From Bacteroidota bacterium (GTDB lineage: Bacteria > Bacteroidota > Bacteroidia > Cytophagales > Cyclobacteriaceae): a stretch of 64,000 nucleotides of DNA. The stretch is taken from the NCBI GenBank assembly GCA_023417065.1, contig JAEZGH010000134.1:62001-126000 (forward strand), given 5' to 3'. A program made the translations under genes and the position numbers. Below, one piece after another: positions 54,587 through 62,163 of the stretch (position 1 is the first letter of the stretch; each line of letters opens with the position of its first letter). The notes under the pieces are model-generated. The model saw only the letters and a program-made list of their open reading frames with translations. It was not told where the DNA came from and did not search any database.

Positions 54587-56365
54587 ATGAAATTATTGAT
54601 ATTGATCGCTTGTGTGTTATTGACACACATCACACACGCTCAGGACGCATGGATACGTATAAATCAACTGGGTTATGCGAGTTCGGGATTCAAGGTAGCT
54701 GTCTACGGAGCTAAAAACAATGAATCGCTAGAAGTGTTTGAAGTGGTCGATGCAGCGTCGTCGGTTGTAGTATTTAATGGTAAGGTTGGAAGAAACTTCG
54801 GCGCCTATGGACCGTTTCAGACAACGTACCGTTTGGATTTTTCAGCTGTGAAAAAGCCCGGTACGTATTACCTGCGAACTGGCGGCACACGTTCTCCGGA
54901 TTTCGATATTGCAACTGAGGCTTATAAAGGTGCCGCAGACTTTGCGTTGCGATATATGCGTCAACAGCGTTGTGGCTACAATCCTTTTCTTAAAGACTCA
55001 TGTCATATGCACGATGGATACACCGTGTATGGTCCGATGCCTGATGATACGTATGTTGATGTAACGGGAGGGTGGCACGATGCTACCGATTACCTGCAGT
55101 ATGCCACAACCAGTGCAAACGCAACGTACCATCTACTGGCTGCGTATCGCGATTTTCCAAAAGTGTTTGGCGATGTCCATCTGGATAATGGCGACCCCGG
55201 AAGGAACGGTAAGGCTGATGTGCTTGATGAAGCTGAATGGGGATTGCGATGGTTACTGAAGATGCATCCGCGCGAAGACTGGATGTTCAACCAGATCGCC
55301 GACGATCGCGACCATACCGGGTTTCGTTTGCCAAACAAGGATACGGTTGATTACGGTTTCGGCCCTGGAAAGGGGCGACCTGTCTACTACATATCCGGTG
55401 ATGTCCAGGGTCTCGGTAAACACAAGAACAGAGCCACAGGAACTTCTTCCACCGCTGGGAAGTTTGCCAGTGCATTTGCGCTGGGTGCTGGCATCTACAA
55501 AAGCATAGACAGGCAATTTTCGTCAGTCCTTGAGCGGAAGTCTATTTCTGCTTACGCCTACGGCCTGCGAAAGCCGGGTGTGAGTCAGACGGCCCCACAT
55601 AAAGCGCGGTACTTCTATGAGGAAGATAACTGGGTCGACGATATGGAGCTTGGCGCTGCGGCAATATACCAGCATACGCGGAATGAGAGATATCTCAGGG
55701 AGGCGCTCCAATACAGTCAACAGGAGCAAATAACGCCGTGGCTGGGTAAGGATACAGCCCGGCATTATCAGTGGTATCCGTTTCACAATTTCGGCCACTA
55801 TGAGTTGGCGCGGTCTACCAAAAAGAACACACGGGATGAACTCATCGACTACTATCGCCGTGGAATAGATGTCGTATGGGATAAGGCCAACAATAATGCT
55901 TTTTATCGCGGAGTGCCCTTTATCTGGTGCTCGAATAATCTAACGGTATCTTTTGCCATCCAATGCTACTTGTATCGCCAGTTGAGCGGCGACGACACTT
56001 ACCGCGAGCTGGAGCAGGCCTGCTTCGACTGGATCTTTGGCTGCAACCCCTGGGGTACTAGTATGGTTTTTGGGTTGCCCGCCTCTGGTGACACGCCCGT
56101 AGATCCGCATTCTTCGTTCACCATTCTTCATAAGTACCCGCTGGATGGCGGATTGGTCGATGGCCCCGTTTACGGCGACATCTACAACAATCTGCTGGGC
56201 GTGATGCTGGCTGACAAAGATGAATACGAAGCATTTCAATCGCAGCTGGCAGTATACCATGACGACTACGGTGATTACAGCACCAATGAGCCTACGATGG
56301 ACGGCACTGCCTCGTTGGTCTATCTGCTGGCGGCGAAAGAATGGGAATCAGTAAAACGCAAATAA
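54587..56365 (+). CDS. Secreted GH9 endoglucanase-type glycosidase with N-terminal Ig-like domain
   Basis: This 592-residue protein has a signal peptide (residues 1-18). An Ig-like CelD_N domain (20-110) with RINQLGYASSGFKVAVYG precedes the (alpha/alpha)6 barrel of GH9. DVTGGWHDATDYLQY provides the base Asp pair and DYSTNEPTMDGTASLVYLLA the acid Glu. GRNGKADVLDEAEWGLRWLLKM is the second catalytic-core region. It cleaves beta-1,4 (or beta-glucan/chitosan) chains. The downstream GH16 gene begins 7 bp after its stop, so the two form an operon. No dockerin, no CBM. Confidence 0.95.
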   Translation: MKLLILIACVLLTHITHAQDAWIRINQLGYASSGFKVAVYGAKNNESLEVFEVVDAASSVVVFNGKVGRNFGAYGPFQTTYRLDFSAVKKPGTYYLRTGGTRSPDFDIATEAYKGAADFALRYMRQQRCGYNPFLKDSCHMHDGYTVYGPMPDDTYVDVTGGWHDATDYLQYATTSANATYHLLAAYRDFPKVFGDVHLDNGDPGRNGKADVLDEAEWGLRWLLKMHPREDWMFNQIADDRDHTGFRLPNKDTVDYGFGPGKGRPVYYISGDVQGLGKHKNRATGTSSTAGKFASAFALGAGIYKSIDRQFSSVLERKSISAYAYGLRKPGVSQTAPHKARYFYEEDNWVDDMELGAAAIYQHTRNERYLREALQYSQQEQITPWLGKDTARHYQWYPFHNFGHYELARSTKKNTRDELIDYYRRGIDVVWDKANNNAFYRGVPFIWCSNNLTVSFAIQCYLYRQLSGDDTYRELEQACFDWIFGCNPWGTSMVFGLPASGDTPVDPHSSFTILHKYPLDGGLVDGPVYGDIYNNLLGVMLADKDEYEAFQSQLAVYHDDYGDYSTNEPTMDGTASLVYLLAAKEWESVKRK

Positions 56366-56372
56366 GTCTATC

Positions 56373-57179
56373 ATGAAAAATATCCTTTTATTCTTTTCAT
56401 GTCTTGTCATACTCGGGTGTGGCTCAAAGACTAGCGATAACGGACAGGAAACGTCAGAAAATTCAGGGCCCAAACTGGTATGGTCTGACGAATTTGACTA
56501 CGAAGGATTGCCTGACCCGGCGAAGTGGAACTACGAGGAGGGAATGCTTCGAAACAATGAAGCGCAATTTTATACCCGTGAAGATGAGCGGAACGCTCGT
56601 GTACGGGATGGATTCCTGACTATTGAGGCGCGTAAGGATGAAGATGGCAGGGCGGCCTACTCGTCAGCCAGTCTGATCACCTTTGGCAAGAAGACTTTCC
56701 GTTATGGCCGGATCGAGGTGCGGGCAAAGGTTCCCGTAGGTAAGGGAACGTGGCCGGCGATCTGGATGCTGGGCGAGAATATTGGTGAAGTCGACTGGCC
56801 CGCGTGTGGTGAAATTGACATCATGGAGAACGTGGGATTTGATTCACTGAGAGTTCACGGAAATATTCACACGGAGGCTTTCAATCATGTGAAAAACACG
56901 AATAAGGGCAATTCTATTCTGGTTGAAAAGCCATGGGAAACGTTTCATGTTTACAGCGTCGACTGGAGAGCGGATTCAATTCAGTTTTTTGTCGATGATC
57001 AGAAATACTTTACCTACGTAAAACCGGAGAATGCTACACTGGCAGAGTGGCCTTTTGACAATCCGCACTACCTGATTTTGAACCTTGCCATTGGCGGAGG
57101 CTGGGGTGGCCAGCAGGGCATTGACGATTCAAGATTTCCACATCAATTCATCATCGACTATGTCAGGGTATACGAATAA
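56373..57179 (+). CDS. GH16 beta-glucanase lipoprotein
   Basis: This 268-residue lipoprotein has lipobox VILGC. The jelly-roll GH16 domain is complete, with LVWSDEFDYEGLPDPAKWNYE at the start, FRYGRIEVRAKVPVGKGTWPAIWMLG in the middle, the catalytic GEIDIMENVG motif (two Glu around the Asp) and FPHQFIIDYVRVYE at the end. It is laminarinase-like, cleaving beta-1,3 or mixed beta-glucans at the cell surface. Together with the GH9 gene directly upstream, this suggests plant or algal beta-glucan breakdown. Confidence 0.96.
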   Translation: MKNILLFFSCLVILGCGSKTSDNGQETSENSGPKLVWSDEFDYEGLPDPAKWNYEEGMLRNNEAQFYTREDERNARVRDGFLTIEARKDEDGRAAYSSASLITFGKKTFRYGRIEVRAKVPVGKGTWPAIWMLGENIGEVDWPACGEIDIMENVGFDSLRVHGNIHTEAFNHVKNTNKGNSILVEKPWETFHVYSVDWRADSIQFFVDDQKYFTYVKPENATLAEWPFDNPHYLILNLAIGGGWGGQQGIDDSRFPHQFIIDYVRVYE

Positions 57180-57241
57180 AGTCTTCGCTCCGTTGGTTTC
57201 AGGCGTTTACGTAAATTTTATTACAGTCCCTGATTTTGGTC

Positions 57242-57271
57242 TTTGATCTGCCCGAGCCGCTTCGTAGTTTG
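57242..57271 (+). promoter_or_regulatory. Weak promoter candidate for the dehydrogenase genes
   Basis: TTTG (57242-57245) is followed after 19 bp by TAGTTTG (57265-57271), which lacks one base of TAnnTTTG. The first ATG is 20 bp downstream, at 57292. Confidence 0.3.
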
Positions 57272-57291
57272 CTGGTTAAATCAGGGAAACT

Positions 57292-57843
57292 ATGGACCGA
57301 CGTTCCGCGCTCAAATATCTCGGTATCGCTTCCGCGGCGGCATTCGCGTTGCCGTCGTGTGTGCAAGACGAGAAAAAACTGTCTGTTGCGCTTAATAATC
57401 TGAAGATAACTGGAGATGAAGAAGAATTAATGGGCGCCCTTGCAGCTACCCTTATCCCGCTAACGGATACGCCAGGCGCAAGAGAAGTGGATGCTCATCT
57501 TTTTACTTTCATCATGATCGACGACTGCCATCCAAAAGAAGAGCAGGAAAAATTCCTTGCGGGGATGAGATCATTTGATAGTGAGGTTAAAAAAATAACC
57601 GGTAAATCGTTCTCAAAAAGCTCTGCGGAAGAAAAGATCGCTGCGCTCGAAAGGCTGCAGGATCAATCGACAAACGTGGCCGACGCTGTGCGTGCTTTTT
57701 ACAGATTGAGCAAACGGTATATCGTCCAGGGATATTTGTCCTCAAAACATTTTCTGACAACGGTAAAGTTGTATCAACATGTTCCGGGCCCCGTGTTTCA
57801 CGGCTGTAAATCGCTTTCTGACAACCAAAAAGACTTATCCTGA
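57292..57843 (+). CDS. Gluconate 2-dehydrogenase subunit 3-type protein, Tat signal
   Basis: This 183-residue small subunit has the twin-arginine signal MDRRSALKYLGIASAAAFALPSC (the Cys could also be lipidated). The mature part is of the helical DUF3 / gluconate_2-dh3 type: EEELMGALAATLIPLTDTPGAREVDAHLFTFIM. This small subunit guides and stabilises the flavin subunit and carries it across the membrane through its Tat signal. Its stop overlaps the GMC flavin gene by one base. A second copy, paired with another GMC gene, follows at 61411. Confidence 0.92.
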   Translation: MDRRSALKYLGIASAAAFALPSCVQDEKKLSVALNNLKITGDEEELMGALAATLIPLTDTPGAREVDAHLFTFIMIDDCHPKEEQEKFLAGMRSFDSEVKKITGKSFSKSSAEEKIAALERLQDQSTNVADAVRAFYRLSKRYIVQGYLSSKHFLTTVKLYQHVPGPVFHGCKSLSDNQKDLS

Positions 57844-59552
57844 TGGCTAATCTGAATACAAAGGTGAAAGACGAAAATACGTACGATGCTATCGTAGTAG
57901 GATCCGGCATCAGTGGTGGCTGGGCTGCGAAAGAACTCGCCGAGAAGGGCTTTAAAACACTCGTGCTTGAACGGGGAAGAGACGTTAAGCACAATATAGA
58001 CTATCCTACGACGAACATGATGCCGTGGGAGTTCAAGCATCGCGGAGAGATTCCTTATGAAATACAAAAGGAAAATCCTGTCGTGAGCCGCTGCTATGCA
58101 TTTCGTGAAGACGCCTTGCATTTCTTTGTGAAAGACAATGAGCATCCGTATATCCAGGAAAAGCCCTTTGACTGGATACGTGGTTATCAGGTTGGCGGAA
58201 AGTCGCTGTTGTGGGCACGCCAGACTCAACGCTGGAGCGATCTCGATTTTACGGGGCCTGCCCGTGATGGATTCGCCGTCGATTGGCCGATCCGGTACGC
58301 AGACCTTGCACCGTGGTACAGTTATGTAGAGAAGTTTGTTGGGATTTCCGGTAATAACGATGGCCTCGCCGAACTTCCGGATGGCGATTTCCTGCCGCCG
58401 TACGAACTCACCTGCGTGGAGAAGCACTTCAAGGAACAGGTAGCAAGATTTTATGGAAACCGTCATGTGATCGTTGCGCGCTGTGCGCATCTCAGCAAAC
58501 CAAATGAAATTCATTTTCAGCAGGGACGGGCACAATGTCAGAACCGTACCATTTGCCAACGGGGGTGTCCTTTTGGGGGATACTTCAGCAGCAACTCTTC
58601 AACGTTGCCCTGGGCGCTGAAGACGGGGAACGTCACATTGCGGCCTAATTCTGTGGTTCACTCGGTGATGTATGATGAACAAAAGGGCAAAGCTTCCGGC
58701 GTGCGTGTGGTCGATGCGTTAACAAAAGACGTCGTGGAATATTATGCGCCGCTTATTTTTGTGAACGCAAGCGCCCTGAACACGAACTTGATTCTACTTA
58801 ATTCAACTTCGAGTCGCTTTCCAAACGGACTGGGCAACGACAATGGTCTCCTCGGCAAATACGTGGCATTTCATATTTATCGTGCACGCATCAATGCAAC
58901 GGTGGAGGGATTTGATGATTTCATAACAGAAGGAAAGCGACCTACCAGCGCGTACATGCCACGGTTCAGAAACCTTCACAAGCAGGAAACCAACTTCCTT
59001 CGGGGTTACGCTGTTGGCATCGGTGCAGGTCGATATGATGAGCAAGGGCGCGACGGCGTTGGCGTGACATTGAAAGACAACCTCGCCAAAACAAAATGGG
59101 GACCGTGGCGAATCAACGGTCATATCATGGGAGAGACGATTCCAAAAGCGACAAATTATGTTGCGCTTGATCCCAGCAAAGATGAATGGGATATGCCTAA
59201 ACTACGCGTATCAGTTGACTATGACGACAACGATGAAAAGATGATCGTTGACTTCAAGGAGCAGATGACGGAGATGTTTGAAAAGGCAGGCTTCAAAGAC
59301 ATTGAGGTTAGTGATTCGAAACAGGCGCCGGGTCTTGATATTCACGAGATGGGCGGGGTGCGAATGGGGCATGATCCCAAAACTTCACTAGTGAACAAGT
59401 GGCATCAACTCCACCATTGCAAGAATGTTTTCGTTACTGATGGTGCTTGTATGACATCTACTTCAACGCAGAATCCTTCACTCACGTACATGGCTTTCGC
59501 AGCGCGGGCTGTTGACTACGCTGCAAAGGAAGTTGCCAAAGGAAATCTTTAG
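57843..59552 (+). CDS. GMC-type FAD dehydrogenase, first of two
   Basis: This 569-residue protein has an N-terminal FAD motif AIVVGSGISGGWAAKELAEKG and a C-terminal GMC_oxred_C domain with DIHEMGGVRMGHD (active-site His) and TSTSTQNPSLTYMAFA. It has the Cys set QCQNRTICQRGCPFG near residue 230, reminiscent of the iron-sulfur ligands of FAD-dependent glucose and fructose dehydrogenases, but only three Cys. It has no signal of its own, so it is likely exported with the Tat subunit encoded just before. Substrate is a sugar, sugar acid or glycoside; no cytochrome c partner gene is near. Confidence 0.92.
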   Translation: MANLNTKVKDENTYDAIVVGSGISGGWAAKELAEKGFKTLVLERGRDVKHNIDYPTTNMMPWEFKHRGEIPYEIQKENPVVSRCYAFREDALHFFVKDNEHPYIQEKPFDWIRGYQVGGKSLLWARQTQRWSDLDFTGPARDGFAVDWPIRYADLAPWYSYVEKFVGISGNNDGLAELPDGDFLPPYELTCVEKHFKEQVARFYGNRHVIVARCAHLSKPNEIHFQQGRAQCQNRTICQRGCPFGGYFSSNSSTLPWALKTGNVTLRPNSVVHSVMYDEQKGKASGVRVVDALTKDVVEYYAPLIFVNASALNTNLILLNSTSSRFPNGLGNDNGLLGKYVAFHIYRARINATVEGFDDFITEGKRPTSAYMPRFRNLHKQETNFLRGYAVGIGAGRYDEQGRDGVGVTLKDNLAKTKWGPWRINGHIMGETIPKATNYVALDPSKDEWDMPKLRVSVDYDDNDEKMIVDFKEQMTEMFEKAGFKDIEVSDSKQAPGLDIHEMGGVRMGHDPKTSLVNKWHQLHHCKNVFVTDGACMTSTSTQNPSLTYMAFAARAVDYAAKEVAKGNL

Positions 59553-59670
59553 TCGCGATTGGCCGTGTGTTCGTGTGTTCGAAGAAAGTGCGCTGCTCAA
59601 CGTTTTTTCCTATGCTGTCATTTGCAGCTAAAGGAATTTGTGGCGTACTTAAAGCAAATTCCACGAACCT

Positions 59671-61407
59671 ATGGCAACATTTCAGATCAAAGAATCTCCC
59701 GAGATATATGACGTTTGCATAGTAGGGTCAGGAGCTGCTGGTGGCATGAGCGCCTACACACTTACACATGCGGGTGTTAAGGTCGTTATGCTCGAGGCTG
59801 GTCCGATGTACGACCCCGCGAAGAATGTAACTCAGTTGAAATGGCCCTGGGAATCACCGCGTCGTGGGGCAAGCACTACGCATCGGCCCTTTGGCGACTT
59901 CGATGCATCGTATGGAGGGTGGGAAATCGACGGTGAGCCGTACACGCACAAAGACGGCACGGAGTTCGACTGGTTCCGTTCGCGTATGCTGGGAGGACGT
60001 ACCAATCACTGGGGGCGGATATCGCTGCGTTTTGGACCAAATGATTTCAAACGAAGAAGTATTGATGGACTAGGCGATGACTGGCCCCTTGGCTACGATG
60101 ACGTGAAGCCGTGGTACGATAAGGTGGATCAACTCATCGGCGTGTTTGGCAGCGTTGAAGGGATCTACAATGAACCCGATGGCATCTTCCTGCCGCCACC
60201 AAAGCCGCGACTACATGAAATGTTCATAAAGGATGCAGCGGCATCGCTCGGAATTCCTGTGATACCCTCGCGCCTCTCGATACTTACAAAGCCGATTCAC
60301 AATCGTGGCCAATGTTTCTATTGTTCTCAATGTAATCGCGGTTGCACCGTATACGGCGATTTTTCTTCGTCGTCGGTACTCGTCAAACCTGCACTCGCAA
60401 CGGGTAACCTTACCGTGATTCCGAATGCAATGGCACGTGAGGTACTCACAGATGAGAATGGTACACCTACTGGCGTTTCGTTTGTGAATAAAGATGATCT
60501 CCAGGAGCACGTTGTCCGGGCAAAAGTGATCGTACTGGCAGCAAGTGCATGTGAATCTGCGCGGCTGTTGCTGAATTCAAAGTCGCCCCGCTATCCGAAC
60601 GGGCTGGCGAATTCGAGCAACGTAGTCGGGAAGTATCTGCACGATTCCACTGGCGCATCGATGTCGGGATTCCTGCCGAAACTCGCAGGACGGAAACGTT
60701 ACAATGAAGATGGCGTTGGAGGAATGCATGTATACACGCCGTGGTGGCTGGATAACAAGAAGCTTGATTTTCCAAGAGGGTATCATATTGAATACGGCGG
60801 AGGTATGCGCATGCCCGGCTACGGATTTGGGTTTGGCATTGAAAGTGTAAACGGACGCTATCCGGGACGCGATGGAAAGCAAAAGCCTGCCGGGGGCTAT
60901 GGCGCTTCCCTGAAAGATGATTACCGATATTTCTACGGTGCCGCCTTTGGTATGGCAGGCCGTGGTGAGGCAATAGCGCGTGAAGACAATTACTGTGAAA
61001 TAGATCCCAACACTGTAGATAAATGGGGTATCCCGGTTTTGCGGTTCCACTATAAATGGAGCGACTACGAAATTAAACAGGCGAAACACATGCAGGATAC
61101 CTTCGAGGAGATTATCCATAAGATGGGAGCGGTGGTGACCTCGCCGAAAGGTGACGCGTCAAATAATTATGGTCTGCTGGCCCCCGGGCGCATCATTCAT
61201 GAGGTGGGAACTACCAGGATGGGTAACGATCCAAAGCGGTCTGTGCTGAACAAGTTCAACCAGGCCCATGATTGCAAGAACCTGTTCGTGATGGATGGGG
61301 GAGCGTTTGTATCGCAGGCGGATAAAAATCCGACGTGGACCATCCTTGCGCTAGCCATGCGCGCATCCGAATACATGATCGACGAATTGAAAAAGCAAAA
61401 CATCTAG
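59671..61407 (+). CDS. GMC-type FAD dehydrogenase, second of two
   Basis: This 578-residue protein has the same fold as the preceding dehydrogenase. The FAD motif is DVCIVGSGAAGGMSAYTLTHAG. The Cys set QCFYCSQCNRGCT near residue 215 has four Cys in a C-x2-C-x2-C-x3-C arrangement, a candidate 3Fe-4S site. The C-terminal active site is IIHEVGTTRMGND and QADKNPTWTILALAM. No signal peptide is present. It pairs with the subunit-3 gene downstream (3-bp gap), in the reverse order of the first pair. Likely periplasmic oxidation of a sugar or glycoside. Confidence 0.92.
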   Translation: MATFQIKESPEIYDVCIVGSGAAGGMSAYTLTHAGVKVVMLEAGPMYDPAKNVTQLKWPWESPRRGASTTHRPFGDFDASYGGWEIDGEPYTHKDGTEFDWFRSRMLGGRTNHWGRISLRFGPNDFKRRSIDGLGDDWPLGYDDVKPWYDKVDQLIGVFGSVEGIYNEPDGIFLPPPKPRLHEMFIKDAAASLGIPVIPSRLSILTKPIHNRGQCFYCSQCNRGCTVYGDFSSSSVLVKPALATGNLTVIPNAMAREVLTDENGTPTGVSFVNKDDLQEHVVRAKVIVLAASACESARLLLNSKSPRYPNGLANSSNVVGKYLHDSTGASMSGFLPKLAGRKRYNEDGVGGMHVYTPWWLDNKKLDFPRGYHIEYGGGMRMPGYGFGFGIESVNGRYPGRDGKQKPAGGYGASLKDDYRYFYGAAFGMAGRGEAIAREDNYCEIDPNTVDKWGIPVLRFHYKWSDYEIKQAKHMQDTFEEIIHKMGAVVTSPKGDASNNYGLLAPGRIIHEVGTTRMGNDPKRSVLNKFNQAHDCKNLFVMDGGAFVSQADKNPTWTILALAMRASEYMIDELKKQNI

Positions 61408-61410
61408 TCT

Positions 61411-62067
61411 ATGGACAGAAGGAAATATCTTAAGTCAATGACTATCGGCGCCGTTGGTGCAGGCGCCCTCCTGCAATCGTGCAACGATAAGGGCGAGCCT
61501 AAAACTGTTGAAACCCCGAAGTTCTCAATAGATCGTTACCGGGAAGAAGTTGAACGTGAAGAAAAGCTCACGAACGAAAAAGATTTTTTCACGGAGCACG
61601 AAATGAAAACGATTCGTGTGCTGGCGGATATAATTATTCCTGCCGACGATGTATCGGGAAGCGCGTCTGATGCCGGCGTACCGGAGTTTATCGCTTTCAT
61701 TGTAAAGGATATGCCTCAGCATCAGCTCCCGTTGCGCGGTGGACTTAAATGGCTCGATTTGCACTGCCTCCGCAAATATGGGAAGACGTTTGTTGACTGT
61801 TCCGGGGAACAACAGATTGCGGTGGTTGATATCATCGCTTATCCGGAGACCGCGCCAAAAGAGATGCAGCAGGGGGTGGCCTTCTTCAACAGGATGCGCG
61901 ATCTCACTGCCACAGGGTTCTTCACATCGAAAATCGGAATTGAAGATCTTGGTTATGTTGGCAACAGACCCAATCAATGGAATGGTGTCCCTGATGATGT
62001 GCTGGCCCAGTATGGGATGCAGTACGACGACCGCACTAATGAAATATCAGTCAAGTACACTTCCTAG
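61411..62067 (+). CDS. Gluconate 2-dehydrogenase subunit 3-type protein, Tat signal (second copy)
   Basis: This 218-residue small subunit has the Tat signal MDRRKYLKSMTIGAVGAGALLQSC. A helical domain contains LTNEKDFFTEHEMKTIRVLADIIIPAD, VSGSASDAGVPEFIAFIVKD and NQWNGVPDDVLAQYG. It is longer than the copy at 57292 by an acidic N-terminal extension. Three bases after the second GMC gene, it should carry that flavoprotein through the Tat system. The Cys at the end of the signal might also anchor the complex by lipidation. Confidence 0.92.
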   Translation: MDRRKYLKSMTIGAVGAGALLQSCNDKGEPKTVETPKFSIDRYREEVEREEKLTNEKDFFTEHEMKTIRVLADIIIPADDVSGSASDAGVPEFIAFIVKDMPQHQLPLRGGLKWLDLHCLRKYGKTFVDCSGEQQIAVVDIIAYPETAPKEMQQGVAFFNRMRDLTATGFFTSKIGIEDLGYVGNRPNQWNGVPDDVLAQYGMQYDDRTNEISVKYTS

Positions 62068-62113
62068 TACAGGGTAAGACAAACTTTCTGGCAACGTAAG
62101 GTTAATGATAATC

Positions 62114-62128
62114 GTCAAATAATTTGAC
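62114..62128. promoter_or_regulatory. 15-bp palindrome upstream of the DUF5916 gene
   Basis: GTCAAAT-A-ATTTGAC is a perfect inverted repeat with one central base, 35 bp before the start of the DUF5916 gene; a possible operator. Confidence 0.4.
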
Positions 62129-62163
62129 TTGGTAAGAAGCAGATTTACGACGAAATTGGGAGT

